Assembly (NCBI GenBank): GCA_030526485.1
Contig: JAUNCS010000012.1
Location: forward strand, 1 to 47,932
DNA from: Erysipelotrichaceae bacterium
GTDB taxonomy: Bacteria; Bacillota_I; Bacilli_A; Erysipelotrichales; Erysipelotrichaceae
Length of the DNA: 47,932 nucleotides
Direction of reading: 5' to 3'
Position 1 is the first letter of the stretch; the number at the start of each line of letters is the position of its first letter. The position numbers and the translations under genes are program-made. Below are positions 17,537 through 25,277 of this stretch, in pieces. The notes below the pieces were generated by a model that did no database searches, was not told the origin of the DNA, and was given only the letters and a program-made list of their open reading frames with translations.

Positions 17537-17580
17537 GTGAGGATTTTTTTATTTTTTTCACTATAAAGATATGAAGGAGG
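17537..17580 (+). promoter_or_regulatory. Shared promoter element, copy 1 (102-residue gene)
   Basis: GTGAGGATTTTT at 17537, a T-rich spacer, TTTTCAC ending at 17561, three bases, AAAGATAT at 17565-17572 and AGGAGG at 17575-17580. The same blocks in the same order and nearly the same spacing occur upstream of the WXG100 operon (27482-27525). The AGGATT block resembles a sigma-H-type -35 more than a sigma-A one; that reading is speculative. Confidence 0.65.
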
Positions 17581-17587
17581 TAGAAGA

Positions 17588-17896
17588 ATGTTCACAGTAG
17601 ATAGAGAATATATTGAACACTTTCGTGTAATTGAAAGAGCTAAGGACGCTGAGTTTAACGACTTAATTGAAGGATTTGCCTGTCTTTTTGATGAACTGTA
17701 TCTTGATGTACCACTAACTTATCAGGAAATACAGGATCATGGTTTTAAAAGATGCAAGAGAAACAATAAGTCCGAGAATCTTGTTTACTACAAGAAGCGT
17801 ATGCTGATTGATGAAACACTATGTGAATTAATTTTGAGTGCTCAAAGAATAAATGAAAACGAAGTATTTGTAGTGAGAACAGAGTTTGTTTGTTAG
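17588..17896 (+). CDS. Unrecognised 102-residue protein under the T7SS-like promoter element
   Basis: I do not recognise a family. The protein is soluble and acidic in its first half (FTVDREYIEHFRVIERAKDA), with FDELYLDVPLTYQEIQDHGF in the middle and a basic KRCKRNNKSENLVYYKKR patch. It ends in a short hydrophobic strand and Cys. There is no signal peptide and no WxG motif. A strong AGGAGG site precedes it. Its promoter region closely matches that of the WXG100/EssC operon 10 kb downstream, so it may be co-regulated with it. Confidence 0.75.
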   Translation: MFTVDREYIEHFRVIERAKDAEFNDLIEGFACLFDELYLDVPLTYQEIQDHGFKRCKRNNKSENLVYYKKRMLIDETLCELILSAQRINENEVFVVRTEFVC

Positions 17897-17918
17897 TGTC
17901 TGATATTTTGCATACAAT
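17890..17918 (+). promoter_or_regulatory. Sigma-A-type promoter of the M20 peptidase gene
   Basis: TTGTTA at 17890-17895 and TACAAT at 17913-17918 are separated by 17 nt. The -35 box overlaps the stop of the previous gene. A leader of about 20 nt with GAGGG at 17933-17937 leads to the ATG at 17945. Confidence 0.7.
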
Positions 17919-17944
17919 GAAATAAGAATGTTGAGGGACAAAAT

Positions 17945-19369
17945 ATGATTTTAATATTGTTGGCTGTTTTAATTCTTATATTACTAGTAAGAACTTTAAT
18001 GTTTAAACCATTAAAGGAAGAAGAAAGAGATGAGGTGCATGTCGAGTTTGATGGCGATGAAGCCATCAATAATCTACAGAAACTTGTGCAATGCAAGACT
18101 GTATCTTACTATGACAGTAGTCTTGAAGATGATGATGAGTTCAATAAACTGATAGATTTATTGCCAGGGCTATATCCAATGGTCTTTGAAAAGCTGGAAT
18201 TAAAGAAATTTGCAAATAATCGTGCTTTATTATTCCACTGGCCTGGTAAAAATCAGGGTGAGGCAGCAGTATATATGGCCCACTATGACGTAGTACCAGT
18301 TGAAGAAGACTTATGGACTAAGCCAGCCTTTGAAGGTTTAATTGAAAATGGAGTCATGTATGGTCGAGGTACACTTGATACTAAGCTTACTTTTAATGGT
18401 ATTCTTTGTTCCTGTGAAAATCTTTTAAGAAAAGGCTTTGTGCCAGAGAATGATATCTATTTCGCTTTCTCAGGAGGAGAAGAAGTTTCTGGCCCTGGTG
18501 CCAAGATGATAGTTGATTACTTTAAGGAAAACGATATCAAGTTATCAATGGTTCTTGATGAAGGCGGAGCGGTTGTTGAAGATGTCTTCCCTGGTGTAAA
18601 GGGGCAATGTGGACTTGTTGGTATTGCGGAAAAGGGTTTAATGAATGTTGAATTCAAGGTCAAATCTAATGGTGGTCATGCCAGTGCTCCGGGACCCCAT
18701 ACCCCAATTGGTATTTTATCCAGAGCTTGTCAAAGAGTAGAAGATAATCCATTTAAGCCACACTATGATGCGCCGGTTCTAAAGATGTTTGATACTTTAG
18801 GACGCCGTTCAAACTTCTTGTATCGTATGATATTTGCTAACTTATGGTTATTTAAACCGGTCTTAAATGCTTTATGCAAGAAACAGGGTGGTGAACTTAA
18901 TGCCCTAATCAGGACAACAGTAGCCTTTACCCAGATGAGTGGTTCCAAGGCTCCTAATGTTGTACCACCGGTTGCTTCAATGGTAGCTAACTTAAGACTA
19001 AATCCTGCGGATACGGTGGATAGTGCGCTAAAGTATCTGAAAGAAGTTGTAAATGATACTAGTGTTGAAATTAATGTTTTAGATGGTGAAAATCCAAGTG
19101 ATATCTCCGTTACAGATAATAGAGGATATCACATTGTTAAGGAAGCCATTGAAGATACCTGGAAGGGATCGGTAGTATCACCATACCTGATGATTCAGTG
19201 TTCTGATTCCCGTAACTATTCAGGATTCTCTGATAAGGTTTATCGTTTCTCAGCTATGGATGTCACAAGTGAGGAAAGAAAGACAATCCACGGCAATGAT
19301 GAAAGAGTGCGCTTAGAAACAGTTAAGCGTGCTGTTGAATTCTTTATGCGTTGTATGCTTAATAACTAA
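17945..19369 (+). CDS. Membrane-anchored M20 family metallopeptidase
   Basis: The 474-residue protein starts with a hydrophobic segment (about residues 2-17) and then an M20 peptidase. The first zinc ligands lie in MAHYDVVPVEED and GRGTLDTK. The catalytic Glu pair is in SGGEEVSG, a further ligand in VLDEGG, and the last His in TIHGNDERV. A lid/dimerisation domain lies in the middle (GGHASAPGPHTP). The layout resembles PM20D1/carboxypeptidase-S-like enzymes that act on peptides or N-acyl amino acids. The substrate is unknown. It is monocistronic with its own promoter and terminator. Confidence 0.88.
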   Translation: MILILLAVLILILLVRTLMFKPLKEEERDEVHVEFDGDEAINNLQKLVQCKTVSYYDSSLEDDDEFNKLIDLLPGLYPMVFEKLELKKFANNRALLFHWPGKNQGEAAVYMAHYDVVPVEEDLWTKPAFEGLIENGVMYGRGTLDTKLTFNGILCSCENLLRKGFVPENDIYFAFSGGEEVSGPGAKMIVDYFKENDIKLSMVLDEGGAVVEDVFPGVKGQCGLVGIAEKGLMNVEFKVKSNGGHASAPGPHTPIGILSRACQRVEDNPFKPHYDAPVLKMFDTLGRRSNFLYRMIFANLWLFKPVLNALCKKQGGELNALIRTTVAFTQMSGSKAPNVVPPVASMVANLRLNPADTVDSALKYLKEVVNDTSVEINVLDGENPSDISVTDNRGYHIVKEAIEDTWKGSVVSPYLMIQCSDSRNYSGFSDKVYRFSAMDVTSEERKTIHGNDERVRLETVKRAVEFFMRCMLNN

Positions 19370-19400
19370 AAAGTTGAACTTATAAAGTTCAACTTTTTAT
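19368..19400. terminator. Bidirectional terminator between the M20 peptidase and darA
   Basis: A perfect 13-bp stem AAAAAGTTGAACT / AGTTCAACTTTTT with a TATAA loop overlaps the peptidase stop codon. Because of the A and T runs on both sides it can serve both convergent genes. Confidence 0.9.
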
Positions 19401-19403
19401 TGA

Positions 19404-19727
19404 TTATAATTTATAGAATTGGTCGACGTTCAAGACGAAGATTGTAGCTCCACCAACTGTTACTTCAAGTGGCATAGAAGAGAATTCGCTGTTTAAGAAG
19501 GCTGCAGAACTGGGCGCAATTTCTGTTCTTCTTTTTGATTCATTGCCGATAATTTCAATAGCCTTTTCTACCAGATCATCTTCACAACCAATGATTAAAG
19601 TGGTATTACCAAGAGATAAGAAACCACCTGTTGTTGCCAGTTTTGTAACCTGGAAAGAATTGCTGTTTAAGGCTGATAAAACAGCTGAACTATCATCGTT
19701 TGAGACGATTGCTAATATTAATTTCAT
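19404..19727 (-). CDS. darA: Cyclic-di-AMP receptor, PII-like
   Basis: The 107-residue protein is a close match in pattern to DarA/PstA (YaaQ): MKLILAIVSNDDSSAVLSAL, then FQVTKLATTGGFLSLGNTTL, and a VGGATIFVLNVDQF end. The family forms a PII-like trimer that binds cyclic di-AMP; its downstream target is generally unknown. The gene has an AGAGGA site and an extended -10 box. In Bacillus it lies near tmk and holB, whereas here it stands alone between the M20 peptidase and ftsE. Confidence 0.93.
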   Translation of the reverse strand: MKLILAIVSNDDSSAVLSALNSNSFQVTKLATTGGFLSLGNTTLIIGCEDDLVEKAIEIIGNESKRRTEIAPSSAAFLNSEFSSMPLEVTVGGATIFVLNVDQFYKL

Positions 19728-19748
19728 AAATAAGTCCTCTTTTTTATC

Positions 19749-19757
19749 ATTATAACA
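19749..19757 (-). promoter_or_regulatory. Extended -10 promoter of darA
   Basis: On the minus strand TGTTATAAT forms an extended -10 (TGn plus TATAAT) about 22 nt before the ATG. AGAGGA lies between as ribosome-binding site. No clear -35 box is seen, as is common with extended -10 promoters. Confidence 0.6.
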
Positions 19758-19794
19758 ATTTCAAGACTGATAAAAGGCTATTTTGGAAATATAG

Positions 19795-19800
19795 TATAAT
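19795..19800 (+). promoter_or_regulatory. -10 box of ftsE, probable leaderless or very short leader
   Basis: TATAAT ends 9 nt before the ftsE ATG at 19810, leaving room for at most 2-3 untranslated bases. No Shine-Dalgarno is present. An ATG at 19802 is followed by a stop after two codons and cannot be the gene start. Confidence 0.6.
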
Positions 19801-19809
19801 AATGAAGTT

Positions 19810-20520
19810 ATGATAAAGTTTGATAAAGTATCCAAAGTGTATAAAAATGGTACACGTGCGCTTAACGATATTTCGCTGGAAATTAATGAAGGCGAATTTG
19901 TTTATATAATTGGTAAGACTGGTTCGGGTAAATCAACACTTATCAAGATTCTTGATGGTGAAGAAATTCCTAGTTCTGGTACCGTAACAGTATTTGATAC
20001 TAATGTCGGTAAACTGAAAAAGAGAAAAGTACCTCTATACCGTCGTAATATTGGCGTAGTTTTCCAGGACTTCCGTCTGCTTCCTAAAAAGACGGTTTTT
20101 GAAAACGTTGCCTATGCCATGGAAGTGGTAGATACTCCAAAGGATCAGTTAAGACCAAGAGTAAGAGAAGTTTTAAAACTGGTAGAACTTACCGAAAAGT
20201 CTAGTTCTTATCCAAGAGAGTTGTCTGGTGGTCAGCAACAGCGTGTAGCTATTGCCAGAGCCATTGCCAATCGTCCAAAGATTCTGATTGCCGATGAACC
20301 GACTGGTAACCTGGATCCAAAGATGAGTGGCGATATCATTTCTCTTTTTGAAAGAATTAATGAAGAAGAGGGCACAACTGTGCTTATCGTTACCCATGAT
20401 ATTCATACAGTTAAGGCTCATCCAAAACGTACTATCGAAATTGATAGTGGACATGTAGCTAGAGATAGAGCGGAAGGACTAAAAGATGAAGATAATAAGA
20501 CGATTCTTCAGGAAGATTAA
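19810..20520 (+). CDS. ftsE: Cell division ATP-binding protein FtsE
   Basis: The 236-residue ABC ATPase has Walker A GKTGSGKST at 35-43, the signature LSGGQQQRVAIARA, Walker B ILIADEPTGNLD and a switch His in TVLIVTHD. It begins MIKFDKVSKVYKNGTRALNDI, typical of FtsE. FtsE drives FtsX to activate extracellular peptidoglycan hydrolases during division. It overlaps ftsX by 35 nt, so the two are translationally coupled. The transcript is probably leaderless. Confidence 0.95.
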   Translation: MIKFDKVSKVYKNGTRALNDISLEINEGEFVYIIGKTGSGKSTLIKILDGEEIPSSGTVTVFDTNVGKLKKRKVPLYRRNIGVVFQDFRLLPKKTVFENVAYAMEVVDTPKDQLRPRVREVLKLVELTEKSSSYPRELSGGQQQRVAIARAIANRPKILIADEPTGNLDPKMSGDIISLFERINEEEGTTVLIVTHDIHTVKAHPKRTIEIDSGHVARDRAEGLKDEDNKTILQED

Positions 20521-21388
20521 AGAAGGTTTTATTGGCGTTGGTAGACATTTTGGTATGGCTATCTCTTCAAGTGCGTCAGTAACTATCACCTTATTATTAA
20601 TAGGTTTCTTCCTGACTTTAACCTATAACTTAAATACTATTACCCAGGATATTGAGAGTTCCATTTCTTTAAGTGCTCTGGTTGATTATGATATTACTTC
20701 TAAGACAACTTTAGACAGCCTGGAAAAGCAGATCCTGGCTATTGATGGTGTTTTAAGTGTTGATTACCGCAGTAAGGATGAAGAATTCACTTACTACGTA
20801 GAAATGTATCCGGATATTCGTGAATTTAACGAATTGTATCGCGAACAGAATCCTTTCCATGATGCTTATCTTGTAAGTGTCAAGGATGGTACGATGCTGG
20901 AAACAGTTAAGAACCGTATCAGTGGTATCAATGGCATCGCTTCTGTTCATGATGGCGGTTCTAATACTTATCTGTTAATTGATTTATTACAGAAAGTTCG
21001 TATTTTTGGGGCAGCATTAGTATTGTCATTGACTCTATTGGCTGTATATCTGATTTATAATACGATTTCGATTACGATCAGAGCCCGTGATACCGAGATC
21101 TGGATTATGAAGAATGTTGGTGCTACCAATGGCTATATCCGTGGACCTTTTATGGTTGAGGGTGTTATCATCGGTATTCTTGGTTCCATTATTCCTATTG
21201 CCTGCATGATTGCGGGATACTTATACCTTTACAATATGTCTAATGGTGTAATTTTGGGTGTCTTTACACTTACTAATCCTAAGCCTTTCTTATACTATCT
21301 ATGCGCTGTTTTAGCGGGTATTGGTATTGTGGTAGGTTATATTGGCTCATTCTTAAGTGTTAATAAACTGTTGAGGTCAAAGCGATGA
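20486..21388 (+). CDS. ftsX: Cell division ABC transporter permease FtsX
   Basis: The 300-residue protein has a basic cytoplasmic N-terminus and a first membrane segment (about 25-50). A large extracellular loop (about 51-165) follows, then three more membrane helices near residues 172-195, 223-250 and 270-292. This is the FtsX/MacB-like layout. The loop is expected to contact the coiled coil of the next gene's product. It ends in TGA inside an ATGA overlap with that gene, one of only two TGA stops in the window. Confidence 0.94.
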   Translation: MKIIRRFFRKIKEGFIGVGRHFGMAISSSASVTITLLLIGFFLTLTYNLNTITQDIESSISLSALVDYDITSKTTLDSLEKQILAIDGVLSVDYRSKDEEFTYYVEMYPDIREFNELYREQNPFHDAYLVSVKDGTMLETVKNRISGINGIASVHDGGSNTYLLIDLLQKVRIFGAALVLSLTLLAVYLIYNTISITIRARDTEIWIMKNVGATNGYIRGPFMVEGVIIGILGSIIPIACMIAGYLYLYNMSNGVILGVFTLTNPKPFLYYLCAVLAGIGIVVGYIGSFLSVNKLLRSKR

Positions 21389-22710
21389 GAAAGAAACTTA
21401 GTGCTATCTTTCTGATCTCTTTAATTGTTTTATTTAGTTTTAATACCAGCTTTTCAACTGTCAAAGTAAGTGCTGATGACGAATGTGATAAGCAGTGTCA
21501 GTTAAACAATATCCGTAATACTATTGCGGAACTGGAAAAGGAAATGGAAAAGGCTAAGGCTGATATGGCTACTTTTATGGCCAAGGCCAGTGAGTATGCC
21601 CTAAAGGCTGATGAAATCGAGGCGGAAATCAATGAATTAAAGCCAAAGATTGAAGAGCTGGCTAGACAGATTGCTGAACTTGAAGCCAGTATCGCTGAAA
21701 AAGAAGCTTTAGTTGAAGAACTTAATAATCGTGTGCTTTCAAGAATGGAAAGTGCTCAGAGTTCTATGCATTTTTCACCAATGCTGGATTTCCTGATGGG
21801 TTCTAATGGTTTCTCGGATATGGTTAGAAGAATCTACGGTATTGAGGCTATTAATGCCAAGGAAGAAAAGGATCGTAACGAATTACTGGAAACAATTCGT
21901 TTATTAAATATTGAAAAAGAAGAACTGGCAGCTAAAAAGGATGAATTGGACATTGCTTTAGTTGAACTTGAATATAAGGAAAAAGAAGTTGAAAAGATGC
22001 GTGCCTACTACTATGAGGCAGCAACTAATGCTGAACAGCAGGTCAACGACTACTTAAACCAGATTGAAGAACAGCAGTCTTTAAAATCACAGATTGAATT
22101 CAAACTGGATGACTTATATGAACTTGACCCCTTAACCGGTTTTAGTTCACCAGTGCCAGGTTCAAGTATTTCGGCAGGTTTCCCTAGATACCCACAAAGC
22201 TTTGGTGGTGGTGTACATTTAGGTGTCGACTATGCAGCCAGAGTTGGTACAACTCTTTATGCACCAGCTGATGGTGTAATTATTGTTTCAGATGATAACT
22301 GTCCTACCTATGGTTATTTAGGTAATTCATGTGGTGGTGCCGGTGGTGGTGTTGGCTATGGTGGTAATCAGATTTACTTCCTATGCTCAGTAAATGGAAA
22401 AGTCTACGCTTTGACTTTCTCACATCTATATTCTGGCTCCTTAGCTGGTTTAGGTGTCGTTTTACAGGGAACACCAATTGCCAAGGTTGGCAGCAGTGGT
22501 AACTCTTCTGGTCCACATTGCCATATTGAAATGTACTACCTTGGTAAGGGCAATAACGAAGACTTACAGTCATATATCAACGCAATTAATAATGGCCGTT
22601 ACTCTAAGTCATTTAACTGTGGCTGGGGTTCTGCTGCCCTTCCTAATAACTGCGATAATAAGGGTTCTGCACCTTGCCGTTTAAATGGTGCAAATTATTT
22701 ACCAGGTTAA
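21385..22710 (+). CDS. FtsEX-linked coiled-coil M23 peptidoglycan hydrolase
   Basis: The 441-residue secreted protein has a signal peptide (about 1-31). A long Glu/Lys/Ala coiled coil follows to about residue 240, then an M23 (LytM) endopeptidase domain with ligands in VHLGVDYA and GPHCHIEMY. The order matches EnvC/PcsB-type activators that FtsX switches on. The M23 domain has a glycine-rich insertion and many cysteines (CPTYGYLGNSC, CGG, FNCGWG, NNC, APC), unusual for a secreted Firmicute protein. It overlaps ftsX by 4 nt and is followed 1 nt later by the protease gene. Confidence 0.9.
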   Translation: MRKKLSAIFLISLIVLFSFNTSFSTVKVSADDECDKQCQLNNIRNTIAELEKEMEKAKADMATFMAKASEYALKADEIEAEINELKPKIEELARQIAELEASIAEKEALVEELNNRVLSRMESAQSSMHFSPMLDFLMGSNGFSDMVRRIYGIEAINAKEEKDRNELLETIRLLNIEKEELAAKKDELDIALVELEYKEKEVEKMRAYYYEAATNAEQQVNDYLNQIEEQQSLKSQIEFKLDDLYELDPLTGFSSPVPGSSISAGFPRYPQSFGGGVHLGVDYAARVGTTLYAPADGVIIVSDDNCPTYGYLGNSCGGAGGGVGYGGNQIYFLCSVNGKVYALTFSHLYSGSLAGLGVVLQGTPIAKVGSSGNSSGPHCHIEMYYLGKGNNEDLQSYINAINNGRYSKSFNCGWGSAALPNNCDNKGSAPCRLNGANYLPG

Positions 22711-22711
22711 T

Positions 22712-24190
22712 ATGTCAGAGGAAAAAGTTGTAGTAAAACTGATAAAGAAGCCTCTTAAATCGGAAAGAGAGGAAATAAGACAAAAGAAAAGACATAAATT
22801 TTATGTCTTTTTGTTGTGTCTATGTATCTTTCTGGCAGGTACTGGTGTAGGCTTTGGCGCAACCTTCCTTAGAAAATATACTCTTTATGTTTCTCATTCC
22901 AACAATAAGTTTGATGAGATTAAGGACTATATGAAAAAGGTCTGGTTGTATAGCGATGAATATGAGGATTTAGATACTTTATTAGAAGATAAGGCTTTCT
23001 ATGGCATGACCAATTTCGCTGATGACCGTTATACGACTTATATGTCTAAGGAACAGTTAAGTGGTTATGTGCAGAATATTAATAAAAACTACGTAGGTAT
23101 TGGTATCCAGTACTACACAATTAATAATAATTTTATTGTTGAAAAAATCTTTAAAGATTCTCCAGCTGAAAATGCTGGTATGCATGTTGGCGATGTCGTA
23201 ACTAAAATCAGTGGTGTTGATATCAGCGATAAGACAAGTGATGAAATTAAAGAACTGGTTCTTGGTGAAGAAGGAACAGTGGTGGAGATTGTTGTACAAA
23301 GAGGCAATCAGGAAATCACTTTAAATGTTGTAAGAGGCCAGGTTGATTCAACTGTTTATGCAGAAGGATATGAAGACTATGTGCTTTTAGAGATAAGTAG
23401 TTTCGGTAACAATACTGCCAATGAAATTATTAAATACTTAGATGAGTATCTAGAAAAAGATAAGCTGATCATTGATTTAAGAAATAATGGTGGAGGCTAT
23501 GAAAAGGCAGCCAGAGAAGTTGCTGGTCTATTCCTTGGTGATGATGCCATTTTAATGAATGAAGTCTACAATAATGGCGATAAACAGGTAGTCAAGGTTA
23601 TTTCTAATCGTCATTACACTAACTTTAAGAAAGTTGTTATTTTAACCAATGAAAATACGGCTTCAGCAGCTGAAGTATTCACTATTGCGATGAAGGAACA
23701 GCTAGCTGGTGTTAGCCAGGTTGGTATAACTACCTATGGTAAGGGTATAGTCTTAAGTACTTATACCTTAACTGATGGCTCAGCTCTAAAGATGTCAGTG
23801 GCGTACTGGACTTCACCAAATGGTGTCTTTATTGATAAAGAAGGTATTAAACCAGATGTTGAAGTATATCTTGATGAGCTGATGTATATGAGTCTGTATG
23901 AAATTGGTGATCAGACATTTAAATATGATGAAGTTTCTTCTTATGTGGAAGTTTGTCAAAGAGCACTAAATTTTGTTGGCTATCCAGTTGATAGAACTGA
24001 TGGTTACTTTGATAAGAGTACTGAAAAGATGGTAGAAAAGTATCGAAAAGATAAGGGCTTAAGTGCTTCTAATATCATCGATAAAGAGTTCTATGATGCC
24101 TTATTGCTGGAAGTTGATTATTTGAGCCTGACTGATAAGTCCAAGGACTTGCAGATGCTGAAGGCTATTGAAATCATCAGGGAAGACTAG
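22712..24190 (+). CDS. C-terminal processing peptidase (S41) with PDZ and peptidoglycan-binding domains
   Basis: The start at MSEEKVV, 1 nt after the M23 gene, is preferred over an in-frame ATG nine codons earlier inside that gene. The 492-residue product has a membrane anchor (about 30-55), a PDZ domain (PAENAGMHVGDVVTKISG), an S41 protease domain with Ser318 in NTASAAEV and Lys344 in YGKGIV, and a C-terminal peptidoglycan-binding domain (CQRALNFVGYPVDRTDGYF). CtpA/CtpB proteases trim secreted or wall proteins. The operon with ftsEX suggests it may process the hydrolase. Confidence 0.93.
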   Translation: MSEEKVVVKLIKKPLKSEREEIRQKKRHKFYVFLLCLCIFLAGTGVGFGATFLRKYTLYVSHSNNKFDEIKDYMKKVWLYSDEYEDLDTLLEDKAFYGMTNFADDRYTTYMSKEQLSGYVQNINKNYVGIGIQYYTINNNFIVEKIFKDSPAENAGMHVGDVVTKISGVDISDKTSDEIKELVLGEEGTVVEIVVQRGNQEITLNVVRGQVDSTVYAEGYEDYVLLEISSFGNNTANEIIKYLDEYLEKDKLIIDLRNNGGGYEKAAREVAGLFLGDDAILMNEVYNNGDKQVVKVISNRHYTNFKKVVILTNENTASAAEVFTIAMKEQLAGVSQVGITTYGKGIVLSTYTLTDGSALKMSVAYWTSPNGVFIDKEGIKPDVEVYLDELMYMSLYEIGDQTFKYDEVSSYVEVCQRALNFVGYPVDRTDGYFDKSTEKMVEKYRKDKGLSASNIIDKEFYDALLLEVDYLSLTDKSKDLQMLKAIEIIRED

Positions 24191-24233
24191 TTCATAGCAC
24201 AAAACAGGAAAAAATAAAAGAAATTTATTAAAG

Positions 24234-24265
24234 AAATCGGTTTTAATATTGAAAACCGATTTTTA
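24234..24265 (+). terminator. Terminator of the ftsEX operon
   Basis: The perfect 11-bp stem AAATCGGTTTT / AAAACCGATTT with an AATATTG loop is followed by TTATTTG. It lies about 43 nt after the protease stop and carries the -35 box of the next promoter. Confidence 0.88.
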
Positions 24266-24332
24266 TTTGTACTATAATATTTAAGCATAACTGCAATCCT
24301 GCCCCGGTAAGACAGGAAAAGAGGTAAATTAT
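24249..24332 (+). promoter_or_regulatory. rplM promoter and short leader
   Basis: TTGAAA at 24249-24254 and TATAAT at 24273-24278 are 18 nt apart; the -35 box lies inside the upstream terminator. The leader of about 45 nt holds a small hairpin, TCCTG / CAGGA (24297-24301 with 24313-24317), then AGAGG before the ATG. It may be a version of the L13 autoregulatory leader known in Firmicutes, but it is too short to be sure. Confidence 0.65.
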
Positions 24333-24761
24333 ATGCGACAGACTACAATGCTTAAAGCTGAAGAAGTCAAGAAAGAATGGTATGTAATTGATGCTGAAGG
24401 CCAGACTCTTGGTAGACTTGCAACTAAGGTTGCTACTGTATTAAGAGGTAAGCACAAGCCAACTTACACACCAAACGTTGACTGCGGAGATTACGTAGTA
24501 GTAATCAATGCTGACAAGATCGTTTATTCAGGCGATCAGGAAAACAAGAAGATCTACTATCACCACACTATGTTCCCAGGTGGTTTAAAGAGTAGAAGTA
24601 TCGGTCTAATGAAGAGAGAATATCCAGTTGAATTAGTGAAGAAAGCAATCCAAGGTATGCTTCCTCATAACAAACTTGGAGATCGTATGAGAACACACTT
24701 ATACGTTTATGAAGGTGCTGAGCATCCACATACAGCTCAAAAACCTATGGAGCTTAAATAA
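24333..24761 (+). CDS. rplM: 50S ribosomal protein L13
   Basis: The 142-residue protein has [21 protein letters not shown] and the [21 protein letters not shown] segment, both diagnostic of L13. L13 is one of the first proteins to bind 23S rRNA. The start [12 protein letters not shown] fits the family's MRTTxMAK start. The gene leads the rplM-rpsI pair, here separated from the main ribosomal cluster and driven by its own promoter. Confidence 0.98.
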   Translation: MRQTTMLKAEEVKKEWYVIDAEGQTLGRLATKVATVLRGKHKPTYTPNVDCGDYVVVINADKIVYSGDQENKKIYYHHTMFPGGLKSRSIGLMKREYPVELVKKAIQGMLPHNKLGDRMRTHLYVYEGAEHPHTAQKPMELK

Positions 24762-24772
24762 GGAGAAAATCA

Positions 24773-25177
24773 ATGCCTAAGAAGAAAACAAATGTACAAT
24801 ACCTTGGAACAGGAAGACGTAAATCTTCAGTAGCTCGTGTTTATGTAACACCTGGTACTGGTGTAATCACTGTTAATAACAAATCATTAGACGAATACCT
24901 ACCACAGCCAATCTTAAGAATGGTTGTTAAGTCACCACTAGTTGTAACTAACACAGAAGGTTCATACGACGTAAACATCAATGTTTATGGCGGTGGTTTA
25001 ACTGGTCAGGCTGGTGCTATGCGTCATGGTATCGCTAGAGCACTACTTGAAGCAGGTGAAGACTTTAGACCAGTTCTAAAGGCTGCAGGCTTCTTAACTC
25101 GTGATTCTCGTGCTAAGGAACGTAAGAAATACGGTTTAAAGGGTGCACGTCGTGCTCCTCAGTTCTCAAAGCGTTAA
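24773..25177 (+). CDS. rpsI: 30S ribosomal protein S9
   Basis: The 134-residue product has [19 protein letters not shown] and the conserved end [17 protein letters not shown], whose final Arg contacts the P-site tRNA anticodon. It is co-transcribed with rplM, 11 nt apart, with AAGGAG upstream. A strong terminator lies about 30 nt after the stop. Confidence 0.98.
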   Translation: MPKKKTNVQYLGTGRRKSSVARVYVTPGTGVITVNNKSLDEYLPQPILRMVVKSPLVVTNTEGSYDVNINVYGGGLTGQAGAMRHGIARALLEAGEDFRPVLKAAGFLTRDSRAKERKKYGLKGARRAPQFSKR

Positions 25178-25206
25178 TTTCGAGAATTATCAATCAAAAC
25201 AGAATC

Positions 25207-25239
25207 AAAAAAAGACCATTTTCCACTTGGTCTTTTTTT
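25207..25239 (+). terminator. Terminator of rplM-rpsI
   Basis: A perfect 12-bp stem AAAAAAAGACCA / TGGTCTTTTTTT with a loop of nine bases ends in seven T. Its A-run could also let it act on the minus strand. Confidence 0.92.
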
Positions 25240-25249
25240 GTGCGTTCTC

Positions 25250-25277
25250 AAATAAAAAAGGAATCTTTTAGATTCCT
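25250..25277 (-). terminator. Terminator of the downstream DAHP synthase gene
   Basis: On the minus strand the stem AGGAATC / GATTCCT is followed by TTTTTTATT. The TAA stop codon of the gene (25268-25270) lies mostly within the loop of the hairpin. Confidence 0.85.

Noticed and set aside
22685-22711. Start of the S41 protease at the ATG nine codons upstream
   Set aside because: It lies inside the hydrolase gene, has no ribosome-binding site, and adds residues not typical of the family; the ATG right after the hydrolase stop is more natural.
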